A DNA stretch of 64,000 nt. Source: Pachyseris speciosa. Taxonomy: Eukaryota; Cnidaria; Anthozoa; Scleractinia; Pachyseridae. Shown one piece after another: positions 50,062-60,057 of the stretch; the first letter of the stretch is position 1, and each line of letters opens with the position of its first letter. The stretch lies in assembly GCA_016490735.1 (NCBI GenBank), contig JAEMWC010000237.1:854001-918000 (forward strand), read 5' to 3'. The position numbers were made by a program, and so were the translations under genes. The notes beneath the pieces were generated by a model that did not search any database, was not told the DNA's origin, and worked only from the letters and a program-made list of their open reading frames with translations.

Positions 50062-52455
50062 TAAATAATGCTATGATTGTGGCTGTCTCTGCCTGCGCTA
50101 CCACTCTCTTGGATATAACTTGATAAAGATGCAGGAACCCTGAAATGAATCACTTGACGAATGTCAGGACACTTCACACCCATGCCAAAGGCAACTGAGG
50201 CAATTACTATGCGAAGACATCCACCTCTCTCCCTGAACGAAGTGAGAATTGCTTTTTTTGCAAGAGTCACTTGTAATTTTATTTGACAACAATTCGTTCC
50301 TATTTACCTTCAAGTTGGTGAAACATCTTCTTATCTAACTCCTTTTCAAAATATTCAAACACCTCCCTGCAATCTCGGTGACAGAAGCAAAAAATAATCC
50401 CCCGATCTGCAGTAATTCCATTTTCTTTGAGGTCCTGAATTATTGTTTGGAACCACTTTGCAAAGCATTTTCTATCTTTTCATAGTCATTGTCTTGGTAT
50501 GTGTCAAGTTTTGAAACAACATAGAAAATATTTTTTCTATTGTTTGAAACTTAAAGAGGGGTAAATTGGTCCATGCTTAGTTTCTGGACTATATACGCCA
50601 AACTGGTCTCAGTCACTGTAGCTGTTAGGCCCATTATGGGCAAGTTTGGTAACAAGAGAGCTCTCGATCTCAACTTCCCCAGCTTGTCATAAGCACCTCT
50701 GAAATCTCTACCGCTGCAAAACCATCCCACATATGCTATCAAATTTACATAATTTAATACAAATCGCAAAGGTTTACAACAATTTCACAACGAGGTATGC
50801 ACAAATTCATTGCAAACATGTTGCTGATTTTATTGAATACTGACGAGGATTGAATACAAACATTCTGGTACCATATTTGAGAGATTTCTACATCCTACTC
50901 CATAATGCAGTCGTTTTACATAGACTATAAATTCATTATTTCTCCTTCACCAGGGATAATATTATCCTCGACTGACGAACAATTACAACACCATATTACG
51001 ACACAACTTTCATAATACGTGGATGCTAACCACTGTTCGATGCAAAGAGCTTCGTCTATGGCCACGCAGTGTATGCGCTCCTTCGCCGCCTAGAGTGCTC
51101 TCCTAACGACAACATACTCTAACGACTCAGGGGAAACGATAGCAACAACAGACCAAGGCAAGTAAGTGAAAATATTTGATCGTCCATCAGGGCTTTCAGT
51201 CGAGATATTAAAACTAAGATGCTGTGCTCCTCCTTTTTCTGAACACTGCGTAACCTATCGCAAATAAGTGGACACAAAGCGTAGCACAGACTTTTACGAT
51301 ATCCAGTAGGCAAATTTACAACAACGTCGTCCCCTTGCAGGTAGTCATGAAGAGCTTGGATTTGTTCCATCCTAAGCATAAACTGGATGTCGCAGGAAGA
51401 AACGACCAAACTTACAGCATTAACAAAAACACGACCATATTCTGACTGAGGCACATGAAGAGCTCATCGTGTTTGCTTCACCGTCCGCCATGTTTACAGT
51501 AAAAATATCTATGCGCAATGGGCTTAAGCCACAAAAGTAGCTAAGCCTACTGCGCATGCTAGCATGCGCAAACAATTGTTCCCGGACCCTTTCTCCCGTG
51601 AGCTTAGCGTTTCGTGACAGAGAGAGGAGTGTAGAAGTAACTGGTAACAAATGTAATAAAGTCACAGGTGTAATAAGGTTTGGTCACAAATGTAATAAAG
51701 TCACAAGTGTAATAAGGTTTGGTCACAAATGTAATAAGGGTTCAGGTATAGGCAAAAACGTGAAAGGCAACTGCCATTCAAAGTTGATGTTGTCATCAGT
51801 TAACATCACATTAGTTTCGTCATTTTATGCATCATTCATGAATTTTAATTAAAAATATATCTGAAGTGACTCACTAAGGTTTGAGTTGTCAATTTCTTTT
51901 AATTATTATATGCATTATATGCTCTCGACGGGTAATTATATTCGTACAAAACTTGGCAGAAACGATTTAAACCTGAAATAATTGCCCATCGCTTGCATCT
52001 GTCGGGTTAAAAGTGTAATAAGGTTTGGTCACAAATGTAATAAGGGTTTAGACATAGGCACAAACTTTCAAAGTTGATGTCGTCATCAGTCAATATCGCT
52101 TTAGTTTTGTTATTTTTCGCATAATCTAATGAGAAGCTTGTCTTAATTCCACGTATGAATTAACTACACAGCTTTTGTACGAATTAGGTACTGCTCTGGG
52201 CAAGTGATAGCATCATTAAGTATATCCAAATGAAATAATAATTCGTTTCAATTTCACATTTAAGTGCCAGCAACAACAAAACCGTCAGAACAATCTGGTT
52301 CATAAAAAAAAGAAAGAAAAGAAAAACTGCCAACACAAAATCATGAACACTATTCAAATGCTCAATTAATTTCCTCAACTGAGGAAGTCAAAAACAATCT
52401 GTTGATCTGGGTGTGATAATTTGATCTTGAAATTCAACTTTAACAGTGCAAGTTA

Positions 52456-52955
52456 CAGGAGCACCCAACGGGACAAATCAACCAAAAGCTGTAGAAAGGC
52501 ATTTTTAAGTATCTTATGGTGTTTGAAGTCTGTTTAAAGTGCTGTTTTCATAAGCTAGATTCGGATTCCCTAGCTGAAATTTTAATTGCCTGAAAATGTT
52601 AGGGAACAAAATATTCCTTTGAGAAAATGCATGCTGAAATGAACTTTCCACAAACTTACAAGGGAATTATTTTCTTTCCGAAAATGCTTGCTGACGTTTT
52701 TGACTGCCAAAAACAGCGATTACGACCTCGCCGAAAACATTATGGGTTATGATTTCCCAATTGCGAATCTTTTTTTTTTTAACAAATTTATTTCAACACA
52801 AGAACATTTTACAACGTCTCATGTAACATGCATTCTTTAAGACCACGTTTTAGTTTCGAAAATCCGAGTGCACTCTTTAATCGACGCCGAAAGTCCGAGG
52901 CGAAATACTCTCCACCAGACAGACATCTACCTAAACTTGTCGTTGGGTGCCCCTG
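52456..52955 (-). mobile_element. CAGGGGCACCC-ended element, copy C, 6-bp target duplication
   Basis: The ends are CAGGAGCACCCAACGG and CGTTGGGTGCCCCTG. It is flanked by AAGTTA on both sides, a 6-bp target duplication. Internal sequence matches copies at 23469-24438 and 42844-43290. It carries a short A-tailed insertion (about 52771-52838). Confidence 0.85.
52771..52838 (-). repeat. Retroposed A-tailed fragment inside copy C
   Basis: Compared with copy A, about 60 extra bases sit here. Read on the minus strand they end GAAATAAATTTGTT then A10, like the 3' end of a polyadenylated RNA with its AATAAA signal. TCTTT flanks both sides and may be a target duplication. Confidence 0.5.
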
Positions 52956-53819
52956 AAGTTACAACACGACTACTAAGCTTGTTCTTTAGCTAGAAAATCT
53001 TTTTTGGGGTTATTATCTGTTGATGTCTTTATATTGAACACAAACCAGAAATATGTATGTCCTGATCGTAATTAATTTAACTCTATGCATTCGATTCGTC
53101 TGTTACAACGATTTCTAGCCTTATGGGTCTGACTTGAGAGCCATGCCTACAGCGCCTCTTCCGGTCAGTTGCAGTGGGGTTATTTCTGCCAGTATTAGCC
53201 ACTGACTCGTTATCTGCCTCACTTGATTGAAAAAATTCCATTTCCTGTACATTTACAGCCAATTACGTAGCGTGACCTGAATAACATTGTTCTTTTGCTC
53301 TTTTTCCGTTTCAAAATAGCAAAGATATTTAACTAGAGAACCTGTTCCCTCCGTCCGTTCAGATATGTCAAATATATAATTACCAGAGCTCAGCCTCACT
53401 GTTAAAATTGGACGTTCTTATAAAAAAGAGAGTGGTGCTTAGAATACTGCAAAAAAGGACGATGGAGAATTCAGATCATGTCAGAGCCCCGGAAAGCACA
53501 CCTCTCTCAACTACAATTAAGCGGAATGAATACCAAAATGCTCAGGCTTGACTGAATTCTTTACCAAATATTGCATCGCTTTATAGAAGCTGCAACTATC
53601 AAAGGCAACCCTCGCAACAGATATTTTATACGAAAGTTGTGTCAAGAAATCAACCAAGTCTTCATCTCGTCGTCTCAGTGCTCCTTAAAACTCTATTCAA
53701 CTTTTGAAATCTTCTGTTAAGAACTTGTGTTTTATTATAGATTACAACATATAAGTTTTGATGTCTGTAGACCCAAACAACATTCCAAAATAATTTACTG
53801 TGTCTTAGTTTGTGGTAGG

Positions 53820-53862
53820 TAGGTAGGAAGGTAGGTAGGTAGCTAGCTAGCTAGCTAGGTAT
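53820..53862. repeat. GGTA/GCTA microsatellite
   Basis: GGTAGGTAGG then GCTAGCTAGC units. Confidence 0.85.
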
Positions 53863-54256
53863 ATACTTTGGTCACTGACATTGATGCATGCTAATGGCGA
53901 CTCAAGTAACCCGACAGATGCAAGCGATGGGCAATTATTTCAGGTTTACTGCGTAATCGTTTCTGCCAAGTTTTGAACGAATATAATTACCCGTCGAGAG
54001 CATATAATACATATAATAATTAAAAGAAATTGACGACTTAAACCTTAGTGAGTCACTTCAGATATATTTTTAATTAAAATTCATGAATGATGCATAAAAT
54101 GACAAAACTAATGTGATGTTAACTGATGACAACATCAACTTTGAATGGCAGTTGCCTTTCACGTTTTTGCCTATACCTGAACCCTTATTACATTTGTGAC
54201 CAGTTATTACACTTGTGCCTTCTACGGGGCCAGAACTGGACTATAGAGTTTTATGC

Positions 54257-55092
54257 ATGATGCCCGCAAATGGAGTCTGCTGAAGTTTACAGAGGTAAGC
54301 TTAAGTCTAAGCCATTTTAAAATGAAAGTAAGCTATCTTCCTGATATTATTGGTTCGCTGTATTAAAATATTTTTCAAAATAACAGTTTGTCCCGTAATT
54401 GTAGCGACTGTGAGATATACAGTGTATAATGAACGCGTGTACAGTGTATATACAGCTGCAGCATCTAAAAATAAGCTTACATGAATTGAATGAAATTTAT
54501 GACTTCTCGATCATGTGGATAATTAATGTAAACATCCACATAAACTAGGACTCACGTAGCCAAGAGACACTGGCTGGTATTTTTTTTTAGTTGAGCACTG
54601 ATTATCAAGTCTTTCTGTTACCAGCAATTTTTTTTGAAATGTTTCGAGCCTTAATTATATTTTTATAGTACTGTTATACCTCTTTTGAGTAAGGTGACAT
54701 TAGCCTCCTTTTACCAATAACTCATTTAAGTGTTACTTAAGTGTCGCTTGACAGTGAGGACTATAAGGCCAGAACAAAAGTTTAGTATATATGTATATAA
54801 ATTTCTGTTGATGCAGTTTCTGTTGCTATGTAAAGTGGTAATAATATTCATCGCCCTTCAGTAGCACCTCTTTTGAGTGGCTTTTTGAGCTGTTCATCAA
54901 AGGGGAGATGCATAAATTTATACCTCCAAAAAGTTGAAATTGAAGAAATTACAAGCATAATAATGAAAACAACAGTGCACAACAACCACAAAAGGGAACT
55001 TTAAAAATGTCTGTGGATAATTTTCGTAAACATCCACATAACCTAGGACACACATTGCCAATATACACTGGTTGGTATTTTTTAGTTGAGCA
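54257..55092. other. No gene seen
   Basis: AT-rich. 54540-54620 and 55020-55090 share ACATCCACATAA and a TTTTTTAGTTGAGCA block, a diverged direct repeat. Confidence 0.45.
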
Positions 55093-55275
55093 TGGACCCT
55101 ATGCTAAAATGGCTGCCTTTAGATTATTCTTTTGTTCGTATTCAAAATAGCCTCACTAACCTCGTTCGGGATAACAAATTGTTTAGAATTTTGATCGCAA
55201 AAGCGAGGTTAATGAGGTTATTTTGAATACGAACAAAAGCATAATTTAAAGGCAGCCATTTTTGTATAGGGTCTA
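55093..55275. repeat. Foldback MITE
   Basis: TGGACCCTATGCTAAAATGG is inverted at the right end (CCATTTTTGTATAGGGTCTA). Inner arms TTTTGTTCGTATTCAAAATA also pair. Confidence 0.8.
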
Positions 55276-55810
55276 TTGAGTTTCAAGTCTTTCTGTTACC
55301 AACAAATTTTTTGAAATGTTTGGGGCCTTAATTTTGTTTTTATAGTGCTGTAATACCGCTGTTGAGTAAGGTGGCATATTACATGTAGCTGAGGAGGTCC
55401 CATGATTTATGAGTCGCCAGAGTCAATGAGTCATGAGTTATGAGTCAATGAGTCAATGATCGGGACAGCAGTTTTTCACAGAAATACTTCTAAATCGCGG
55501 ACATTTGCCGTCACGTCCTTGTGCTTGGAGAAAAGCATAGCGGACAATAGGGAGGGAATGGTAAGTGAAATAATTTGCAATGATTTGGTCATCTAGAAAC
55601 TGAGGTAGGAGTGCTGTTGATTCTGTTATCATTCAAGTGCGTTCTTCAGTGTTTTAGCGTGTTACATTGGACGTAAGGCTAGTTTACACGGTGAGGTAAG
55701 CATATTAAAGCATAAAGAAAAGCATAAGCATAACGATATTTACACTTGTCACGTAAGCATAAGAAAAGTGACATACGCAAGCGCAATGAGCTCCAGAACG
55801 TTTCCAAAAT

Positions 55811-55880
55811 GGCGGATGAAGAGGAACTTCTTCTCATGTTGCTGCTCCGAAAAACAAGAAAATCTCCAGAGTTTATAACA
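55811..55880 (+). pseudogene. Start of a Harbinger transposase
   Basis: The frame MADEEELLLMLLLRKTRKSP then EFIT starts at the ATG at 55811, matching the Leu/Arg-rich starts of animal Harbinger transposases. The rest is deleted. Confidence 0.5.
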
Positions 55881-55990
55881 GTATTCACAGAAAAATAATG
55901 TCCACTTACCACTACTAACACCAGCCGCTTCTGCAACATAATCCCAGCAAAGCCTTTTCTTGTTTACATCCTTTAAATTATCTGAGGATT
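55865..55990 (-). pseudogene. MADF/Myb-like accessory protein remnant of the Harbinger element
   Basis: On the minus strand the frame reads CLYE, a stop, SSDNLKDVNKKRLCWDYVAE then AAGVSS and a GTAAGT donor. The pattern C-L-Y/W, then K-D-x-x-K-K-x-x-x-W-x-x-(V/I)-A is that of MADF/Myb-like DNA-binding domains, which PIF/Harbinger elements encode as their second protein. It faces the transposase remnant. Confidence 0.5.
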
Positions 55991-56350
55991 ATTCGTAGAG
56001 GCAGGAATATTTGCGAATTTCTCGTGTAGTGTAAAAGAGCAGTTTCAGCCGCCATGATAGTTGACAGAATTTGAATTTCACCTGGCACCAAAAACGGCTG
56101 TTTCATTGTGCTTGGGCTTATGCGTTTACACACTTGTTAATAATGTTAACGCGCGCAACACAAGCATAAACATATTAAAGCATAAGCCGGAAAATGGAAA
56201 AGATCAGTGCATTTCCTATTGGTTATGCTCATGCTTATGCTTATGCTTATGTCATTCCCGGTTTACACTGTTTATGCTAATGCTTATGTCACTGTGTAAA
56301 CCAGCCTAAACACACTTCTTGAAACAAAAGGTTAAGCATGTTTAACCGCC

Positions 56351-56444
56351 GCCCGGTTAGCTCAGTGGTAGAGCACCGGACTACTGTGCGGGAGGTCGCG
56401 GGTTCAAACCCCGGCCGGACCAACACTCAGGGTCTTTAAATAAT

Positions 56445-56480
<36 letters not shown>

Positions 56481-56821
56481 AACGGTTAGACTTTCTAGTC
56501 TTCTCGGATAAGGACGATAAACCGTAGGTCCCGTCTCACAACACTTGTTCCTAATAATCTGTTGGACGTTAAAGAACCCACACACTGTTCGAAAAGAGTA
56601 GGGGACGTAGTTCCCGGTGTGGTGGTCTACCTTTCATCTGTCTTGACATTCATGTGTGGGTTGGGTTGGGTGGGTGGGTGAGATAAAATATGGACTGATA
56701 GCGGCTGCCAGAGGCGCCTTTACAGGCTGACGTCCGATCTCACCCTAGAGAAGAATTGTAAACCGCCATGAAACTATGTGATATGTGCGGTATATAAATC
56801 CATTACCATTACCATTACCAT
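56351..56821 (+). repeat. tRNA-derived SINE with (CCATTA)n-type tail
   Basis: The head (56351-56421) is tRNA-like, with TTAGCTCAGTGGTAGAGCA (A box) and GCGGGTTCAAACCCCG (T arm, B box). The body (for instance GGATAAGGACGATAAACCGT and TTAAAGAACCCACACACTGT) follows, and it ends in CCATTACCATTACCATTACC. Head, body and simple tail are the standard SINE order, and the body is one I recognise from marine invertebrates. Confidence 0.85.
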
Positions 56822-58029
56822 ATCTGTGACACTGGACACGCTTAGCATGTTATGAGCTACCACCTAGCCTGTATAGCAAGCATTTTTATAGGTTTTCTGC
56901 AGGGAGGAGTTGTCCGCTTTTTGGCTGCACAAAGCTGAGGCAAGCTCAAAACAGAGGCGAAGGGAGACAAATGACGTTTTCTTCTTCCTCCTTTCACCAC
57001 CCCCCTTTCCGCTGAGAAGATGGACCAACAACTGAAAGAGGTCGGGTTTTCTGTTGTAGTAATTGCACATTTTTAAAAATATGACTCATTGACTCACGAC
57101 TCATGACTCATCGACTTATGCAACTCATTGATACTTTACTCTCGTAGCTGAGGTTAGGTTGTTTGAAAAGAATTAAGGGATAGTTTTGAGTTAAATGTGG
57201 AAAAATTGCCTGCAAAGATATAATGCAAGCCCCAGTGTATTATGGCTAGTTATTATTAGTGTAAGTCCTTTCAGGGATAAAAAAACAATCTTCATTACGC
57301 AAGTCATGTTCATATCATCTCAAGCGTAAACTAAACATCTTATTTTTGTTTCGTTTTCGTGTGTAATTATTTTTAAGTCATACGATCCTGGACTGGAATT
57401 AAATTCTTTGGAAACAACTGGGCCTTATATTAGAAATAAAAATCCGACAGTGTTTTTAATTTCTCTCACTCATTTTTTGATAACCCAGCAACCATTTCCA
57501 AAAGTTGCAAAAGAAACAACCTATTATATAAAGGATTTTGTCTGATGAGCTGACCTGGGATAATTTCCCACGAGTTATTCGTTCAGTGTGGAAATTAGAC
57601 GCCTTAACTAAAAGAACGAAAATGTGCCCTTGAACTACTGTTACAGTAAAATACACTAAAATACTAAAAGTCCGGGCTTTCGCCGCTCAACGGCATCGGC
57701 AGGGAGAGATAAGTTAAAATACTCCGCCAGGGTCAAATAAAAGGAAAAAAGGTATCGCTGTACAAGATGTGTGATAAAATTTATAAGTAAAACAATAGGT
57801 AGAATAATCGATGGAAATGACCGAGTGTCACTGTGAGAGGATCCAATGTCATTATAGAGGCATCAGAACAATAGGCTCACAAATTCGATACAGACCTCTC
57901 GGGAGTTATATGTTGGTTTGTTTTCCCTATGTAAAACGCTTCAAATAGGTATAGGTTTACTAGCTCGTTTTCCAGTACAATGATTTTAACTTCTTTGTTT
58001 TATCGTATGGTGATGACTGTATGACTGTA
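56822..58029. other. No gene seen
   Basis: A short GACTCA-rich stretch near 57083-57115 echoes 55410-55460 (TGAGTCA units). No exon recognised. Confidence 0.4.
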
Positions 58030-58147
58030 TAGACCGTATTCATAAATGGCAGCTGTTTTATTTTTCCTTTGTTATTGTGCAAATTAGCCTACCAAGCCTC
58101 ATATTAGTGTAAAAATTATTTTTGATTTAGCACATGGTAACGAGGTT

Positions 58148-58178
<31 letters not shown>

Positions 58179-58212
58179 TAATGAATCGGCAGCCATTTAT
58201 GAATAACGTCTA
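58030..58212. repeat. Foldback MITE
   Basis: TAGACCGTATTCATAAATGG is inverted as CCATTTATGAATAACGTCTA. Inner arms GCAAATTAGCCTACCAAGCC pair too. Similar in plan to 55093-55275 but with different ends. Confidence 0.82.
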
Positions 58213-59232
58213 TAGTCTTTCATACTTAAGAATGGACAAGAAGAGAACCTATATGCTGATGTACTGTCGGGAAGTGGTGAGTTAACCATCTGGATCTAAT
58301 GTTGCAGGACATTTTGGTGTTTAAACAGAAGGTGGTGTTGCTCTACCATTTTCAAGTACGCCGACTCGTTTATCTTTACGCGAGTCGGAAAAGTAAAAAC
58401 TCGTGAAAACACAGCCGATATAAGTCAAAGTGTGGAAGCTTCAAGATGCATAGCATTCCACTAGAATTTCCCTTTACAGCTCTGCAAACTTCATGATCCA
58501 AACTTCGGAAGAAAAAAATATAAGCACCACGGGGAAGTAACTTTCAACAGATTCCATTCAAAAAGTTACATTAACATTTCATCCAAACACATAAAAGTCA
58601 AAATCACATGAAAAGAACTTGAATTCAGGGTGAAAAGATGAAAAACGGGTTACCCATAATTTTTACAAAACTTGTTTTCAATCAGTTAATATGAAAAGAA
58701 CGGGAAAAAAAATATGGACAGCGCATTCTTTGACAACATTGTATCATTTTTTCCTGATCAAGTTGTTCCGGAATATCTGCATCTTATCAGGATATATCCA
58801 TTTACGGGGAGGTGTACCTGTAAACCGGTTAACCTTTTATTTCCAGCTAACTTTTCAAATCATCTTTACCCGTGAATAATGAACACCTTGCACAATAACC
58901 GGAGGCGGTTCCTCCGAAGGCTTGTCCTCGAGAGAGCTGCCATTTCGTCTCGTCATTACTCTCGACAAAACTCGTTTTAGCTACAACAGAATTGTTAAAG
59001 TAAGGTCAGTCGATAAATCTCAAAAACGCACAAGTGTTTATCGGGCCTTTTTAATACCCTGCTTGATATTCAAGTCCTGGTAGGTCAAACATTGAACCAC
59101 TGCATTTCCTTAAAAGAGAAATCTCTATCTAAGAAGAGAGATTTCAAAAGGTTGAGTGTGCAGATGGAGTCTACAGATCTTCTATTTTCAATATCACTCT
59201 TTTACCATCTTTTCCCTTTTCAGTTTTGATTA
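58213..59232. other. No gene seen
   Basis: AT-rich; a hairpin at about 59114-59147 (AAGAGAGATTT/AAATCTCTA type). Confidence 0.4.
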
Positions 59233-59949
59233 TATCAACCTCATCCTCGGAGACCCAGGGGCAGAGAGTCGGGTTGGGACGAAGATTCAGGACGAGCGAA
59301 AGTTTACAAGACGGACAGGAGAGCCCCTGGGAACATTTCTTTATCGGACTCGTTCCAGAAGCCATTGAAATACAGTTTCCTGATTGGGCGGAAAATTTCT
59401 GGCAAGGAATTTTTTTCTGCCCAATCGGCGATCAGCTTATATATCGCACTCCTTTCGTGACTTCTTATACCGAGGGTCAAACGTCCAATCTGCTGTCAGC
59501 CATATTTTCGATCACTGTATCGACACTGCGAGGAAAGTTATGGTGGAAAGGGGCCCACAAAACCCAGATATCAACAAATTCAACTTCTACTCAAGCAAAA
59601 ATCACTTGTAAGGAACTAGAAAAATCAAGATGAAGAGCGATCGCAGGTATCGTAAGCTTCATGCGAAGAACTGTTGACAACTCTGCCACAATTGTTGTTG
59701 TTTGGTATGAGTTTTTGTTTTTCTCTGGTGTACTCACAGGGAGTGGGCCGCTCCTGAAACTTTTCGGGGCGATGGAATTTCACAGGCCAGGCAAGTTTAC
59801 CGATCGGGCGAGTGAAACGCAGCCGTTGAATTTTGTTTTGCTCACGAAATCGAACCGTCCACTGCTTACAATCGACTCGAAGTCGCGTCTCAGCTCATCC
59901 CAGCTCAATTTCGAGAGAGACCTTGAAATGGCCTTAGAAAATCCAGTTT

Positions 59950-60057
59950 AAAATAATTTACCCGTAGTCGTGGTTGTCTCTCCATCCACTTATATTATGA
60001 CAATCATGAAAGACCAGGTTAAGTCGTTAAGGTCATTGGGCTTGAAGGCTGCTTTTG
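59950..60057 (+). pseudogene. RecQ-like helicase fragment (motif Ia region)
   Basis: The frame reads LPVVVVVSPSTYIMTIMKDQ then VKSLRSLGLKAAF. RecQ helicases have (V/I)VVSPL-x-x-L(M)-x-DQV-x-x-L-x-x-x-G-x-x-A at this point. Before it, the arm encodes LNFERDLEMALENPV. Walker A and everything after motif Ia are missing, so a deletion removed most of the gene. Confidence 0.6.

Larger units (their letters stand above)
49500..51491 (-). pseudogene. RecQ-like SF2 DNA helicase remnant inside the transposon
   Basis: On the minus strand helicase motifs appear in order over several frames. Motif 0/I is in 51119-51400 (MEQIQALHDYL, then VVNLPTGYRKSLCYA; Walker A has Arg where Gly of GYGKS is expected), followed by LKALMDDQI (Ia). 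At 50551-50769 are GRDFRGAYDKLGKLRS and MGLTATVTE (III). At about 50290-50450 is GIIFCFCHRDCREVFEYF. At 50062-50270 are VIASVAFGMGVKCPDIRQVIHF (V) and SYIQESGSAGRDS (VI; Gly-Arg-Ala changed to Gly-Ser-Ala). The order and the QESG-AGRD signature identify the RecQ family. It is broken by stops, frameshifts, a changed Walker A and the Tc1-type insertion at 49556-50061. Spliceable donors (for instance GAAG|GTAAAT near 50310) suggest it had introns. Confidence 0.75.
51630..54225. mobile_element. 2.6-kb foldback element with 330-400 bp inverted repeats
   Basis: 51646-52010 is inverted at 53911-54220, sharing long blocks such as AACCTTAGTGAGTCACTTCA (plus copy on the right) and GGCAACTGCCATTCAAAG. 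The left arm has a 41-bp tandem unit (ACAAATGTAATAA... GTGTAATAAGGTTTGGT) and a second, shorter copy at 52011-52140. No transposase ORF is seen between the arms. It inserted inside the right inverted repeat of the helicase element, because the outer tip GGGGCCAGAACTGG lies just beyond it at 54226. Confidence 0.75.
47661..54256. mobile_element. TIR DNA transposon carrying a RecQ-like helicase, heavily nested
   Basis: The left end (47674-47757) and the split right end (51556-51630 plus 54226-54242) are inverted copies. Shared motifs are CCAGTTCTGGCCCC, TCTCTCTGTC, GCTCACGGGAGA and CAATTGTTTGCGCATGC. The outermost 14 bp of the right end are separated from the rest by a 2.6-kb inserted foldback (51630-54225). 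Just inside each end is an ATGGCG start: a plus-strand frame at 47838 and the minus-strand helicase at 51491. The outer limit is blurred; similarity reaches ATAAA further out, and only a TA is shared at the flanks. Removing nested insertions leaves about 3.5 kb. A helicase gene inside a TIR element recalls helicase-bearing superfamilies such as Academ, but the transposase was not identified. Confidence 0.65.
55677..56306. mobile_element. PIF/Harbinger remnant, 630 bp, TAA target duplication
   Basis: The ends GGCTAGTTTACACGGTGA and CACTGTGTAAACCAGCC are inverted, start with GG, and are flanked by TAA on both sides, as in PIF/Harbinger elements. Sub-terminal repeats of AAGCATAAG run inward from both ends. 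Confidence 0.82.

Noticed and set aside
55410..55460. TGAGTCA-rich stretch as a possible AP-1 site cluster
   Set aside because: Looks like simple-sequence drift of a short unit, and it lies next to no gene model.
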